Both the position numbers and the translations under genes were made by a program. From assembly GCA_037576195.1 (NCBI GenBank), contig CM075103.1:25256723-25320722 (forward strand): 64,000 nt of DNA. Direction: 5' to 3'. Position 1 is the stretch's first letter. Each line of letters starts with the position of its first letter. This DNA comes from Phytoseiulus persimilis. Taxonomy: Eukaryota; Arthropoda; Arachnida; Mesostigmata; Phytoseiidae. The notes beneath the pieces were generated by a model. It saw nothing but the letters and a program-made list of their open reading frames with translations, did not search any database and had not been told where the DNA came from. Of the stretch, positions 10,000-21,120 are shown piece by piece.

Positions 10000-12303
10000 C
10001 CTATCACCTGGCAACCTTCGAACGCTTTCATCCAGGAAGCGCTCGAGTGCCATTTTTAAAGGTCAGCGGAACTTCTCGCTGGCTGCACACTGCGACGTAG
10101 GACTTCTTCAACTCGTTAAACTCGTCACTCAAGGATTTGAATGTTGACAACGAGCGTTAAACTTCGACTGATGTGATGGGGAGTATTCAATCCGCACGAA
10201 AAGCTTGATTTGCCCTCATTTATCCGTTGCATGCACACTGCAGGAACCGAGCTACCGGACGTAGCTGCTGATAGCTAGTGTTTTTCTCGAAGATTATCAC
10301 GGTCTTTCGGCGGACTCTCAAAGACGCCGGGCTCCGATGTTGTTCATCGTCGTTGCTCACTGGTCTCCGATGATTGTCACAGCTTCAAGGAGAGGCGTGG
10401 CGCGAGTTTCAAGTCCCGTGGTGAGCCCTGGTAGATCGGGGAATCCAAGGAAAGTGAGTCTTCGCAACTTCGCAACTGTTGGACACTGAGGTTCGGTCCC
10501 AGAACTATGATGTCGTTCCAGCGCGCGTCGCACGGTAGGTGACGCGTGTGCTCAAGAAATAGTTGTCCGACCGGAATGAAAGTTCAGGTCCAGAAGTGTC
10601 TAGCGAAGCTCACGCTGCATAGCCCGCATGTTCACGAGAAGGCAGCCCGCTGAAATTGAAAGCTTTGGTTTGAAGAGTTATGGCGGGTAGACGCAGCACC
10701 GCGTAGTGACTCGCAACCTAGCGAGGGCCGAGGATGAGCTGATTTCGGAGAACCTTGTCAGAAGGACTGAACTGAGAGTGCTGTTCATCGGGTGACTGCA
10801 CCAAGAACTCTCACAATACACCGAGCTCGAATAAGTCACGTTGAATCCTAGATTTCTCTAAAACCCTCATCATATCCTGAAAGTGACGTCATGTACGACC
10901 AGCGAACTTCCGTTCGCGAGCAGCATAGACTACGTCTGGTGGGACGTATGCTACGTCAAAAGACTGAGAAGACCACGAGGCATACCAACAATTACACTCG
11001 CTCGAAACGACCGACGAACAAGGAGGCAACGATGGCGGCGAGAGGCCACATCAGTCAACCAATGACTCCATGTTTCACTACCTGGTCTTAATCGAGTTTT
11101 CCTTCATCTTTCACTTCTCATCAGAAAACACGCAGCTCAGGTGAGAATCGTCGGAAATTGACGTAGCCCCGAGCCACTACGAGCTCCGACATCGTGAAAG
11201 ATCCTCATCTCCAAACATACTCATGTTCGGAGGATTCCATCCGATGTGCGGTTTTCCAGCGCTGACACGCTCCAACGCCACAAACATTTCTCCTTTTAAC
11301 CCAAGACGTTTCCACGCGAACCAAACGGATCTGCAGACTGTATTACCTGCTAAATCTCTTCATTCAGTCTCCCTCTCGTCGCTCACTCCGGAGCAGCGTC
11401 ACCATGAAGTGCGCTCGTGGCCACGCGCACTCTGTCGCAGGTGGTCACGCGCTCACCGAGCTGTCCGGATTTTGGTGGCACGGCCACGCCATGCGTGTCT
11501 CCGAAATTAGCGCGGTTTTCGCAAAGGTTTCGTGAAACTGCGTCAAACGGCACCGGTAGAACTTTTATAGGACAATGATTGGCTCCAACGGTTTCTTCCG
11601 GGAGTTTTTCGGCTACAGCTGTATGCATCCGGCGGCGTCCTCTGGAGAATCCTACGTGAGAGAATAACCGGCAAGCTCCAGAAAATCGCAAGCTTTCAAA
11701 AGGAAGTCCTATGCGGGAGATCGAGATGAATAGCGCACTCTGAGGTGTATTCCCCATAAGCGACTATCGAAAAATTATCGAATCACGTGATCCGAATCTG
11801 CTCAACTCTGCTGTCCATCACGTTCAACTTCCAGGCAAATCTGCATAGTCTTCAAGCCAATGGATGGGAACAGTTCACGAACACGCTCATATGGTACTCC
11901 ACAGAGTCGCGTTTCCATTCCGTTTCTGCACTCACAGAGGAATTTGGCCAATGTGTCCGTGCGGACAAGACCTTGAGAGACCTGCCCGCTATCCGATTGT
12001 TCCGAGGGAACAGAGAGTTCGGCCAACTCAGCTGCAGAGTTTTGACAAGTGTGCAAGTGATCTAGGGCTTCCACAGAATATCTCTGTGAAGCTGGGGGGA
12101 CCGCTGCCAAATCGGACGCGAGCAGGGAAGAACGGAAACATAGCTGTTGGAAGAAGGGTCGCTTTGATCCACTAGGGTGGATCATTTAAACCACTTGATG
12201 AGGGAACCACCCCGAACCTCTTGCCGGAGGGTCGGAGATCTTCCGCCGAAGTAAGAACGTGCGACGTACGTTCAACGCCTGAGAACCCGCACCTCCGACG
12301 ATG
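10000..12303. other. Duplicated stretch without recognised gene
   Basis: Short open frames at 10883-11091, 11223-11510 and 11787-12185 recur in copy B, but several end at different points there and none has a recognisable motif. Conservation here is explained by the recent duplication, so it is not evidence for coding. Confidence 0.4.
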
Positions 12304-12305
12304 TA

Positions 12306-13174
12306 CAGGGTGGCTTTTTTTAGTCGGGAATTTTCGAGCCCGATCTTGTTTTGGCCATAACTTCGTCAATTTTTGAAACTTGTTCAAAAATCAAAGGGTT
12401 ATCGATAGAGGATATCGGGGCGGTCATTTTGATCCAAAATTCAGGAGGGTCCGGTAGAAATCCCGGTCAGGAGATGGTTTTGAAAATGACCCTTTTTTTT
12501 TCGAGGTCTTCTCAAAAGTTATCGTAAAAACGTCAATATTTATCGGATCGGACTCGTGCGCATTCGACGCGCAAAAGGAAGCCGGTCATTCGCCAGAAAA
12601 CCGATTGAAGTTATCTCGTTTCTCCGAAAAATGGCAACCGATCGTATCGAGAATTCCTTTGGTGTCGAGGGTGATTTTGGCAACCGAGGGCGGAATCCTG
12701 AGCATGGGTGATTTCCGGTGAAAATCAAAAATCATTAGATCGATCTCGCAGCTCAATGTTCGCATGATTCACCCATTTCTGAGTAATTTTCACCGGGGGA
12801 GATACCTCCGATTCTGCCTCGTTGAGGACTTACGAGAAGAAATGCGGGGAAAAGCGAGAAAAACGAAATTAGCCAATGGGCAAGGCCTTGAAAAAGGGGT
12901 TGATACGATCGCTTGCCATTCTTCGGGGAAATGAGATAACTGCGCTCGGTTTTCCGGCGAATGACGGGCTTACTTTTGCGCGTCGAATGCTACCCCCACG
13001 AGTCCGATCCGATAAATATTGACGTTTTCACGATAACTTTTAGAAAGACCTCGAAAAAAAAGGAAGGGTCATTTTCAAAACCATCTCCTGACCGGGATTT
13101 CTACCGGATCCTCCTGAATTCCCTGCCTAAACAAGATCGGGCTCGCAAATTCCCGACTAAAAAAAGCCACCCTG
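12306..13174. mobile_element. Full-length palindromic (foldback) MITE, TA target
   Basis: The 869-bp element begins CAGGGTGGCTTTTTTTAGTC and ends with the complement. The inverted similarity continues through almost the whole element to a centre near 12740, so a single strand could fold into one long hairpin. TA flanks both ends (12304-12305 and 13175-13176). In copy B the corresponding site at about 56166 is empty and carries a single TA, which fixes the borders and shows insertion after the duplication (or loss by precise excision). It has no open frame of note. Mobilisation by a Tc1/mariner-like transposase is inferred from the TA duplication. Confidence 0.85.
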
Positions 13175-13663
13175 TAGTCCCACAGGGAGTGTCGCCGGAA
13201 AGCAGAGATTTGCAACCTCCACGAGCTTTCTTCGGAACAGGTTGCCGGAGTTCCTATTCATAGGTGGGTCAGGAAAGTTTTGAAAATGGCTGTCCCGCTT
13301 GAGCTCCGTGATGAGCCACAGATGGTTCCCGAATGGGGCTGAGGCAGGAATGTTTACACTTGCGGATCGGCGAAAATTAAGAAGAGAACGAATCATCGCG
13401 CAAAGCGTCCCACGTTTGTTGAGTGCTTGATGATGCGCGAGTTTTCGAATATCGTTGGAATTCGGGAGCGCGAGAGATGTCAGCTGGATGGATCACCTTG
13501 TAACACCTCGGAAATGAGAAGCTATTCGCTGTCGCGACATGAGTAATTTCCGCCGAAGCTTGGATGACGTCCCAAGTGCGCAGCGACGTCCAAGGCCACT
13601 GAGCGGATCGGTCCGGCGCTTGCTCAAGCTTCCACCTCATAATTACCTGAGGTTTAACTTAGG

Positions 13664-14398
13664 GTGAAACCATGGCAGCCGAGAAAGCTCGATGTTTGCG
13701 ACCTCGTTTTTGCGCGGAGTGTCAGAACATTTTCGACAGTGACTCAGTTTCCGGCCCCAATCGCCGTGCCCTCCCCGTCCCTGGAGAAGATTCGTCCATT
13801 GGCCACTTTTGCACTGCTGTGTCCACACTGTCGTGGACGACACATCCGCAATTATCAGCACATGTTCATGCTTCAGATCCCGGAGAATGATGAGCAGATC
13901 TCGAACCCGGGATGCAATTCAATCCCGCATTGCTTTGTTTTGTTCTGCTACGAAGGCTCAACAATGCAATCGAGGTCATTTGAATGTGCAATCTATGGTT
14001 GGGTTCCGGGTTGCAAGAGAAAAGTTCCAGCTATTTTCGATCAATCTGGACGCTGGAGAAGTCCCCCAAGCTGCGGGAAAATAATAGCGAGCGTCGCGAC
14101 AGCACACAGGCCAATCACTCCTCACATACCTCACCGTACAGGAACTAATAGCAAGCTTGCTGTCTTTCCATGCTCCTGGATCCCAGCGCTACGGGGAGCT
14201 TTCCAGGAATTGGATGTTTTGGCGATGACTCACTTCAATCGTGAGCTCTACCAAGTTGGCATGTGGTCATATTTCAACCTCAAGCCAATTCGTACAGCAT
14301 ATGTGCCATCCCACAGAGTTCCAGTGGTCTTGGAGAGACCGTTATTTCCCGGACCAGTCCGCATCACGCAGCGCATTGGGAGCGTGAATTCTAGGTGA
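13664..14398 (+). CDS. Hypothetical open frame of 244 codons, doubtful
   Basis: An open frame with no recognisable domain, Cys/His scattered (CPHCRGRH near residue 53), ending VNSR. In copy B the same sequence is interrupted by a roughly 545-bp insertion (57457-58005) and by a different 5' part; the remaining 105 codons there differ by several non-synonymous changes. This pattern does not suggest protein-level constraint. I keep it only because of its length. Confidence 0.18.
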   Translation: MKPWQPRKLDVCDLVFARSVRTFSTVTQFPAPIAVPSPSLEKIRPLATFALLCPHCRGRHIRNYQHMFMLQIPENDEQISNPGCNSIPHCFVLFCYEGSTMQSRSFECAIYGWVPGCKRKVPAIFDQSGRWRSPPSCGKIIASVATAHRPITPHIPHRTGTNSKLAVFPCSWIPALRGAFQELDVLAMTHFNRELYQVGMWSYFNLKPIRTAYVPSHRVPVVLERPLFPGPVRITQRIGSVNSR

Positions 14399-14749
14399 AT
14401 GGAAATTGGAACAGTTCGCCAGCCGGTGCCTCCGAAAGGAAGGGAAAATACCATGAATGCTTGGGGATAGCTGTTCCAGCATTTTTGCGAACATTCCCGT
14501 TTCCCCTGAGACTGCAGTGCCTCCGCTCACGTGCCGTTCTGAGCATGATGGATCAGAACGAAACTGAATCAAATGCATATTGAAGAGCTTGGGATCTACA
14601 GCGTGAATTCTGTAGTGAGGGTATCACACACCGACACACGTGCGGGCCGTTTCCCCTCTGATTGGCGTGTCAAACAAAACGATCCGGGGAGAGATGCGAG
14701 AGATCGAGACCAAACACACATTTTCTACAGGGATATCAACGACGCGCTT

Positions 14750-14755
14750 TTTATT
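14750..14755 (-). other. Polyadenylation signal of the transporter gene
   Basis: AATAAA on the minus strand, about 80 bp past the stop codon of the transporter at 14834. The same sequence is kept in copy B near 59390. Confidence 0.55.
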
Positions 14756-14833
14756 TCTGAGCATTCCATAAGGTAGTGGCCGAACCATGAGCATTGCGTT
14801 GTCCGCTTTGATCCAGTCCTCCATTGCGGAAAT

Positions 14834-16207
14834 TCACTGGCTGCGAGTTCTCCGAGCCATAACTTGATTTTCCACCTGAGTCGAAGATTCCTCTTTTCCT
14901 TCGGAATGGCATCGTTCACTGAGAATCATGGAGAAAAGCAGAAGAGTGGCGCACACGATATGTACAATGTTGAAGTATATTATCGCTTCGTACGAGTAGT
15001 GATGGCGAATGATCCCTGATACGAGAGGTCCGACCGCGGAACCGAATGCAGCGGAAGGGCAGTAAATGGCTGAGAGCGCCGTGTGGAACGCCTTGTTTTC
15101 TCTCCCTCTCGAGAGATGCGTCAAAGACTGTAGGTAAGAGCACACGAATGCGGTCCCAGTACCGAGCCCCAGAAGCATCTGAGACATGAGCACGAGATCG
15201 AACGTTAGCTCAGTCGGAATCAATCGTCCAAGGAAAGCCAAGGATACCAGCGAGAGGATCTGTCCGAACAACATAAAATATCGAGGATCGGCAACTCTCT
15301 CCGAGAAGAATCCGGATAGCAAACCCGATGCAGAGTAAAGTCCCCCGGCGTACAGGAACAAGAAGCCGGAATCGGTGGCGCTCGTTCCGAAGAGGATATT
15401 CAGCTGCCGAGCGAGCGTCGACTCGTTGGACGACACCACAACGAAAGAGCTGATCGTGCAAAGCACGTTCACAACCACCGAGGGTTCCAGCGCGGCGAGA
15501 ATACCGACGCTCTCCGCAGCCGATTCCTCTGGCGTCGGTGGTCGTGCTTTCGGGAACAGGAAAATGGCAACAATCACTAAAAACACCAGCATGCCCCCCA
15601 AGACCCAGAACGGCAGCGGGAAGCCTCCGATATCGAAGAGATATCCACTGAGAGCTGGACCCGCTATAATCGATGCCCCGAAACTTGTTTCCAGGACGGG
15701 GATGATCACATGCTTGATCTCATCCAATTCGAGCCCGACGATGATGTACGGCACGACGAAGCCCATCGCGCAACCAATCGCTTCAAGAGTTCGAACAACG
15801 AGGGATCCAACGAGGAACGGCAATCCACCTCCAAGTTTGTGCACGAAAGACATGATGAGACAAAACACCCCATCAATCGACCATGCGATAAGCAGCAGCG
15901 TTTTCTCCTTGAACACTTTGGCATTGACTAGTCTGCCGGTGAGAGGCGCCACCAGAACAATCACAGCGTAGTACGCTCCCATTATGATGCCGTATTCAGT
16001 TGAGGTCAGGGACTTAACATTGAGCGCGTAGATGTTGAAGAAGGAGTTCAGGTAGGAGTAGCCTATGCCTTGGAGCAGGAAGCCGATGCACATGGGCAGA
16101 AGAACTCGCGAGGCCCGTTTCCACGATAGATGCTGCGGAGCGTCGGACTCGGCCTGTGTCGAAGTTTCGGTGATGGTCTTCATGGCTGGAGTTGCGACAC
16201 CCAGCAA
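14834..16207 (-). CDS. MFS transporter, SLC18B1-like
   Basis: An intact intronless frame of 457 residues with about 12 hydrophobic segments, the normal size for a Major Facilitator Superfamily carrier. The loop between segments 2 and 3 has TGRLVNAK, the MFS motif-A position. The helix after it (LLLIAWSIDGVFCLIMSF) and the motif YIIVGLELDEIKHVI resemble metazoan SLC18B1 (vesicular polyamine/monoamine-type) and related orphan carriers. The N-terminus has about 30 polar residues; two Met codons are close (residues 1 and 9) and I use the first because both duplicates keep it. The C-terminal tail is polar (SERCHSEGKEESS). It probably moves small organic cations by proton exchange across an internal or plasma membrane; substrate is inferred only. 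The paralogue in copy B is broken. Confidence 0.8.
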   Translation of the reverse strand: MLGVATPAMKTITETSTQAESDAPQHLSWKRASRVLLPMCIGFLLQGIGYSYLNSFFNIYALNVKSLTSTEYGIIMGAYYAVIVLVAPLTGRLVNAKVFKEKTLLLIAWSIDGVFCLIMSFVHKLGGGLPFLVGSLVVRTLEAIGCAMGFVVPYIIVGLELDEIKHVIIPVLETSFGASIIAGPALSGYLFDIGGFPLPFWVLGGMLVFLVIVAIFLFPKARPPTPEESAAESVGILAALEPSVVVNVLCTISSFVVVSSNESTLARQLNILFGTSATDSGFLFLYAGGLYSASGLLSGFFSERVADPRYFMLFGQILSLVSLAFLGRLIPTELTFDLVLMSQMLLGLGTGTAFVCSYLQSLTHLSRGRENKAFHTALSAIYCPSAAFGSAVGPLVSGIIRHHYSYEAIIYFNIVHIVCATLLLFSMILSERCHSEGKEESSTQVENQVMARRTRSQ

Positions 16208-16249
16208 ATTTTTGGAGAGGAGGGTGGCGGGTCACACAAAACTGAGCGA

Positions 16250-18242
16250 GAATAGAAACTCAGAGCGTGACGACTCGGTCGACGGAGAACTCTCTTCTGA
16301 TCCTCGGATGATGTCCAGATGTCGGCAACCGTCGCACTTGCTTGTCGATGTTCGCCGCCCCTGCTGACCAACTGATGTTTCATTGTTTCGTTTAATTCGG
16401 CAATCCTTGAACTTTGTACCTTCAAAGCAGTTTCCCTTGGTCGCGTGCCTGGGAAGCGGACTCTGGGCAGTTCTGGACTCTCAGTCAGACCTGGATTCAG
16501 TTTTTCTTCTCCTTGACGGCCAGCCTCGCCGACTTTTGAACCCCCCAAGAACGTCCGCCAATCGGAGCATATTCGCGAGTCGAGCATGCTAATCCTTCTC
16601 TTCAACTTTGGGAAGCGGAACAGAAGCAGAGATGAGGGCAACCCAAGAATCGACAGAACCCAAATGTCAATAGTAAGCATTTTGCGTCGTCGGGGACGCA
16701 GGCGGAGGGAAAACGCCGGCGGAGAGAATAGAGAGATTTATAGTCCCTGAACGCGGGAATTGAAGCCCAAGCGCGTCACGAAGTTTGAATCACATCCCAA
16801 CCCCCATCTAAATGCCGTCCTGTGTCGGTCTAATCGGCGCTGGATCCGTTCCGAGCCCGAGGTAAGCTATGTCCTGTTCCACTCAGTCGTGACCTCGAGC
16901 CTTGAAATTCTAGGAGCGATTCGGTAATAGTCGGTTCCCTACCTGCTCCCCGTTGACGGGAGTCTGAAAAGCAGGTCCTGGAAGCATCCAAGAGAGAAAA
17001 GAAGTCTGGGAAAATCAAAGGTCTTCGAGCACTCGCAGGGCGATGTGTTGACTCAACCCCAAGAATCTTCAATCGGTGTTCGAACGGGTTTTGATTCAGT
17101 TACAAGAACGTCGATGGAGCATAGCCCCCCATCCAATCGGATCGCTGAACAGCGCCCTTCATCGATCTGAGCTGGACCATCAGCTCCAGGCTTAGTTTAT
17201 CTCAGGATCGGAACGTTGAAATAGATCGCTGATCCGAGTATTCGGTCCTCAGAAATACTCGTGCGGCTTTGAAGGTATAATTCAGGGAAGGAAACTGCAC
17301 GAACATCTTTGACGACCTGATATACAGATGGAACTAATCGCAGAGATAACGCGAAAATTCCGTAATTGGATTCCGTTGATTATGGAGCTTTCTTCAGTGA
17401 CCCACACTTCGTTACGAGCACCACTCTGCACTTCCCGTTATTCCGCCAGCGCCATCGGCTCAAGTTTGGCACCCGCGATTCTTGAAATTGGTTTCGGTGA
17501 AGAGAGTATTGGATTAAGGCAAGGAGCCCTGCCACCCGTCCACTTCTCCGCGACTCTCGACCGCTATGCATCAACCAAGAAAAGGCGAACGGCTTATGCG
17601 TCATTTCCGTCGTTTCAGCGACCATCGGGCGTCCTTAGCAACCGCTTGAAGACGGCCACTTTTTTGGCATGGTCCGCATAAAACTCGTTGCTAACTCGAT
17701 AAATATTTTCTCTTCTTCGACCGTCTATTCTCCAGCCGGCCGCTCGTGGTACCCGTGGGACTCATTTTCTCATTCATACCGAAGAGGCCGCCGTATAGTT
17801 CATGTCGTGTCTCATACCCTCTCACAATCAGTCCAGATATTCTTTGAAGAGAGATTCTCATCCCGGAAATATTCATGCTGCCATGTTACTGCTCGCATGC
17901 ATCAGATGGCGAATCAGCCCCCACAACTCAACTGTATAATCAACCTCAAAATCTTAACAATCACAAAAACTACCGACGACCACGGACTGACCGTGCCTAG
18001 AACGGACCTCTCGTCGCACCTGACACGAGTTGCCAATCAAATTCTGAAGGGAGCACCTACAACATGAACAAACGCATTCGGGTAGGCGCTGGGCCCTGGG
18101 GGTCAGTTCTTGGACGGGAGAGATGTTCCGAATCCTCGGCGATTTTTAATCAAGCTGGAGGAGCCACAAAGAATCAGTAGTCGATGAGTCGAGCTCGGAA
18201 AGAGGACGGTGCTGCAGATACCGGCCGATCTCAAGGCCGACA
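16250..18242. other. Upstream region of the transporter and uncoded duplicate sequence
   Basis: Includes the 5' flank of the transporter. About 140 bp at 16608-16750 are replaced by about 45 bp of unrelated sequence in copy B, so the two promoters differ. The rest to 18242 is collinear with copy B at about 60.6-62.1 kb with no recognisable gene. Confidence 0.4.
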
Positions 18243-18278
18243 ATACCACATCGAATCTCTAAAAGACATCTATCCTTA

Positions 18279-19383
18279 TCCTTACTATATATAATCGGCT
18301 TAGTCTGTCAGTCCGTCAGTTGTCCGCACTTTTTCTGAAAGACATGAAGGTGATTCTGGAACCAATCTGAACATACTCTCCCGAGTCTGGAGAGGTGATT
18401 CCGGTACGAGTCTGACTTTACTTTTCAAAACGTGGAGGGGTGATCCCGGGACCGATCTGACCATTACTTTTCAAGTCTGCAGGGGTGATTCCGAGACCAA
18501 TCTGAGCATTACTTCCCAACTCTGGAGGGGTGATTCCGAGACCAATCTGAGCATTGCTTCCCAACTCTGGAGGGGTGATTCCGGGGTCAATCTGAGCATT
18601 ACTTCCCAACTCTGGAGGGGTGATTCCGAGACCAATCTGAGCATTACTTCCCAACTCTGGAGGGGTGATTCTGAGACCAATCTGAGCATTACTTCCCAAC
18701 TCTGGAGGGGTGATTCCGAGACCAATCTGAGCATTACTTTCCAACTCTGGAGGGGTGATTCTGAGACCAATCTGAGCATTACTTTCCAACTCTGGAGGGG
18801 TGATTCCGAGACCAATCTGAGCATTGCTTCCCAACTCTGGAGGGGTGATTCCGAGTCCAATCTGAGCATTACTTCCCAACTCTGGAGGGGTGATTCTGAG
18901 ACCAATCTGAGCATTACTTCCCAACTCTGGAGGGGTGATTCCGAGACCAATCTGAGCATTACTTCCCAACTCTGGAGGGGTGATTCTGAGACCAATCTGA
19001 GCATTACTTCCCAACTCTGGAGGGGTGATTCCGAGACCAATCTGGCCATTACTTTCCAACTCTGGAGGGGTGATTTTGGGACCAATCTGGCCATTACTTT
19101 CCAACTCTGGAGGGGTGATTTTGGGACCAATCTGGCCATTACTTTCCAACTCTGGAGCGGTGATTCCGGGGTCAATCTGAGCATTACTTTTCAACTCTGG
19201 AGGGGTGATTCCGAGACCAATCTGAGCATTACTTCCCAACTCTGGAGGGGTGATTCCGAGAACAATCTGACCATATATTTCAAAATCAGAATGCTGAACG
19301 GGTGAAGGGAGTGCCTCGATGGCAGAGAGCGCCGTCCAACCGCGCGCAGCGCGGCCGACTCCAGTCGGCCAAAGGCCGGCTGG
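18279..19383 (+). mobile_element. Non-autonomous Helitron with internal minisatellite
   Basis: The 5' end TCCTTACTATATATAATCGG followed by CTTAGTCTGTCAGTC is the classic animal Helitron start. The 3' end has an 8-bp-stem hairpin (GGCCGACT / AGTCGGCC at 19353-19370), then nine bases, then CTGG (a CTRR terminus) at 19380-19383. The host bases are A at 18278 and T at 19384, the expected A^T insertion site with no target duplication. No Rep/helicase is encoded. The element and about 115 bp of flanking sequence are absent from copy B, where the two sides meet near 62111. Confidence 0.72.
18420..19276. repeat. 45-bp minisatellite, about 19 units
   Basis: Tandem units of 45 bp (AGGGGTGATTCCGAGACCAA then TCTGAGCATTACTTCCCAACTCTGG) with scattered variants (for example TTTTGGGACC in three units). 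Because 45 is divisible by three, the minus strand stays open in two frames for over 230 codons; these ORFs are an artefact of the repeat, not genes. The array lies inside the Helitron, and related units occur alone at 46142-46195. Confidence 0.92.
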
Positions 19384-19461
19384 TCAGATATAATTACGCA
19401 GCGGGTCGAAGATAGCTGAATCCTCTGGAGAATGCGAAACGGATTCCGAGTAAGCCGCATC

Positions 19462-20309
19462 GGTGACAACAACCTATTCATCCTGACAGCAACCATCGAG
19501 CTGCCGAGAAATGATAACGCTTGACTAGAAGAGGCATGCTGTAGGAGATCCTTGCTGCATCGGATAGCCTAATCCGAGAGTGAGGCGAGAGAACCGCTAT
19601 GGGTAACAGACGATTCCGGTATCGAGAGATAGCCCGCCTCCGTGTCCTCACGACACAGCATTGGCGATCACAGGAACCTGGGAGTACGAGGGGAAGAATT
19701 CGCCACATCCATGCGAGGGTTCAATGGGGTCGAGTCCTTCAGAGCCCAATGGGTAGCAACTGCAGCCCTCGAGCTCACACTGAGCAATCAGCGAGGAGCT
19801 GAAGGCAGCGCTAAAGCAAGGTGACTCGAAGAGCTGTCAGCCGTTGGGACCCTTCTGGAGCACTCTAAAACAACATTGCTGATCTTAGAACTCTCTAACA
19901 GCCCTGGAATATAACGGGACTCTGGTTGACCAGCCAGAGTATTCGTTCAGTCAATTCTGCGCGGGGCGAGCGAGTTAAGTATCTCTTGCGCACGGGAATC
20001 AACTGGACGCCGAGGAGGCTCGACAGACTTGTCGCTTCGACTTCCCTGAGCTTTTTCGGCTGCTTCTCTTCTGAGATATTGCTCGACACGCCTGTTCCTG
20101 ACCGTTACAATCTCGCATGATTAGGAACCAATGTCCAGAACACGATAACGATTCGACGAAGTTTTATGCTGCTTTACTGTTCACGTGACGGGAATTCTCC
20201 TCCTGCTGAAACTTCTGGTGCGTGAGCTCCAGATTATGCCGAGACGGCATCGTTCCCGGAACCGACACCGTTCTGGAACCGACACCGTTCTGAGAACCGA
20301 CCGTCCTAT
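19462..20309. other. Duplicate sequence without recognised gene
   Basis: Collinear with 62.11-63.03 kb of copy B, except that copy B has about 124 extra bases at 62357-62480. No coding motif. The 20160-20309 part is the 3' flank of the secreted-protein gene in copy B. Confidence 0.4.
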
Positions 20310-20740
20310 CCCAGTTACCCGAATCCCAGTTACCCGACTCCAAATTACCCTCTCTCACCGCCAAATCCTCACGCTCTAGAGTCTAGGTCTAGAGTCACGA
20401 CGGATCCCTAGGAGAAGCATAGGAACTGACTGAAAGAGATATCCAAAGAGATTATTCAAAGTCGCGTTCGTGCAGTGAAGTACAGTGCTGGGTTAGGTTA
20501 GGTTAGGCTCTTTGTGAAGGACGTCTCCACGGAGACCTACTAGAAATATCGTGAACTTCAATCGGGATAGGAGACTAGAACTCTTGGGTAACGTCACCCT
20601 TGAGGGAGAGGCAGTGTTGGCTGACTTGAACTTCCGAAGTTCTGTCGGCGCGCGAATCGGGCATGGAGTTCAGCGCATGAGGATTTAGCGGTGAGAGAGG
20701 GTAATTTGGATTCGGGGAACTGGTACCCGACCGAACCGAC
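20310..20740. repeat. Insert inside the repeat array with inverted repeat and TTAGG-type tract
   Basis: Compared with copy B, an insertion splits the 18-bp repeat array of the secreted-protein gene, and its outer ~60 bp are inverted copies of each other (ATTACCCTCTCTCACCGC... at about 20343 versus its complement near 20690-20705). In the middle lies GGTTAGGTTAGGTTAGG (20491-20507), three units of the arthropod telomere-type repeat. It contributes the novel 3' end of the copy A reading frame. An inverted duplication formed during repair is one explanation; a small transposon with 60-bp terminal repeats is another. Confidence 0.6.
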
Positions 20741-21120
20741 ACCCTTCTGGGAACCGACACCCTTCTGGGAACCGACACCGTTCTGGGAACCGACACCGTT
20801 CTGGGAACCGACACCGTTCTGAGAACCGACACCGTTCTGGGAACCGACACCGTTCTGGGAACCGACACCGTTCCGAGAACCGACACCGTTTCACCGTTCC
20901 TTCCGAACATCGCCCGCATTCTTTCTCTGAATCTCTGGATGAGGTCATTGAGACTGCTCGAATCACCCCGCTGGTTCCCTCCCTGATTTCCCTGCTGGTC
21001 GCCTCCTCCCATTGTTCCGTTCGTCGTCGAGCTGACTATCTCGGTGACCGAATCGTCTTGACCAGACACGGCTACGAACAGCAAGCATGCCACGAGGGCG
21101 AAGATCAGGAGAGTCCTCAT
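20575..21120 (-). CDS. Small secreted protein, copy A (frameshifted repeat tail)
   Basis: The frame opens at MRTLLIFALVACLLFVAVSG, a textbook signal peptide with cleavage expected after SG. A Ser/Thr/Gly/Asn-rich mature region follows (residues about 22-50, including GGGDQQGNQGGNQRGD), then a conserved amphipathic basic segment (LIQRFRERMRAMFG). An open extension 51 codons upstream is 5' UTR read-through. Compared with copy B there is a one-base deletion near 20891, so the 18-bp repeats encoding NGVGSQ in B are read here as TVSVPR-type units (about seven), and the frame then runs through the inserted sequence to a new stop at 20575. The predicted mature protein is therefore chimeric. Role unknown; Gly/Asn-rich secreted peptides are common in arthropod glands and cuticle. 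Confidence 0.5.
   Translation of the reverse strand: MRTLLIFALVACLLFVAVSGQDDSVTEIVSSTTNGTMGGGDQQGNQGGNQRGDSSSLNDLIQRFRERMRAMFGRNGETVSVLGTVSVPRTVSVPRTVSVLRTVSVPRTVSVPRTVSVPRRVSVPRRVSVRSGTSSPNPNYPLSPLNPHALNSMPDSRADRTSEVQVSQHCLSLKGDVTQEF

Noticed and set aside
13664..14398. 244-codon frame as a confident gene
   Set aside because: Kept only as doubtful: copy B is interrupted and the differences look unconstrained.
18418..19239. 273- and 237-codon minus-strand open frames
   Set aside because: They are produced by the 45-bp minisatellite, whose unit length is a multiple of three; two frames are open at once and no start context or homology supports a protein.
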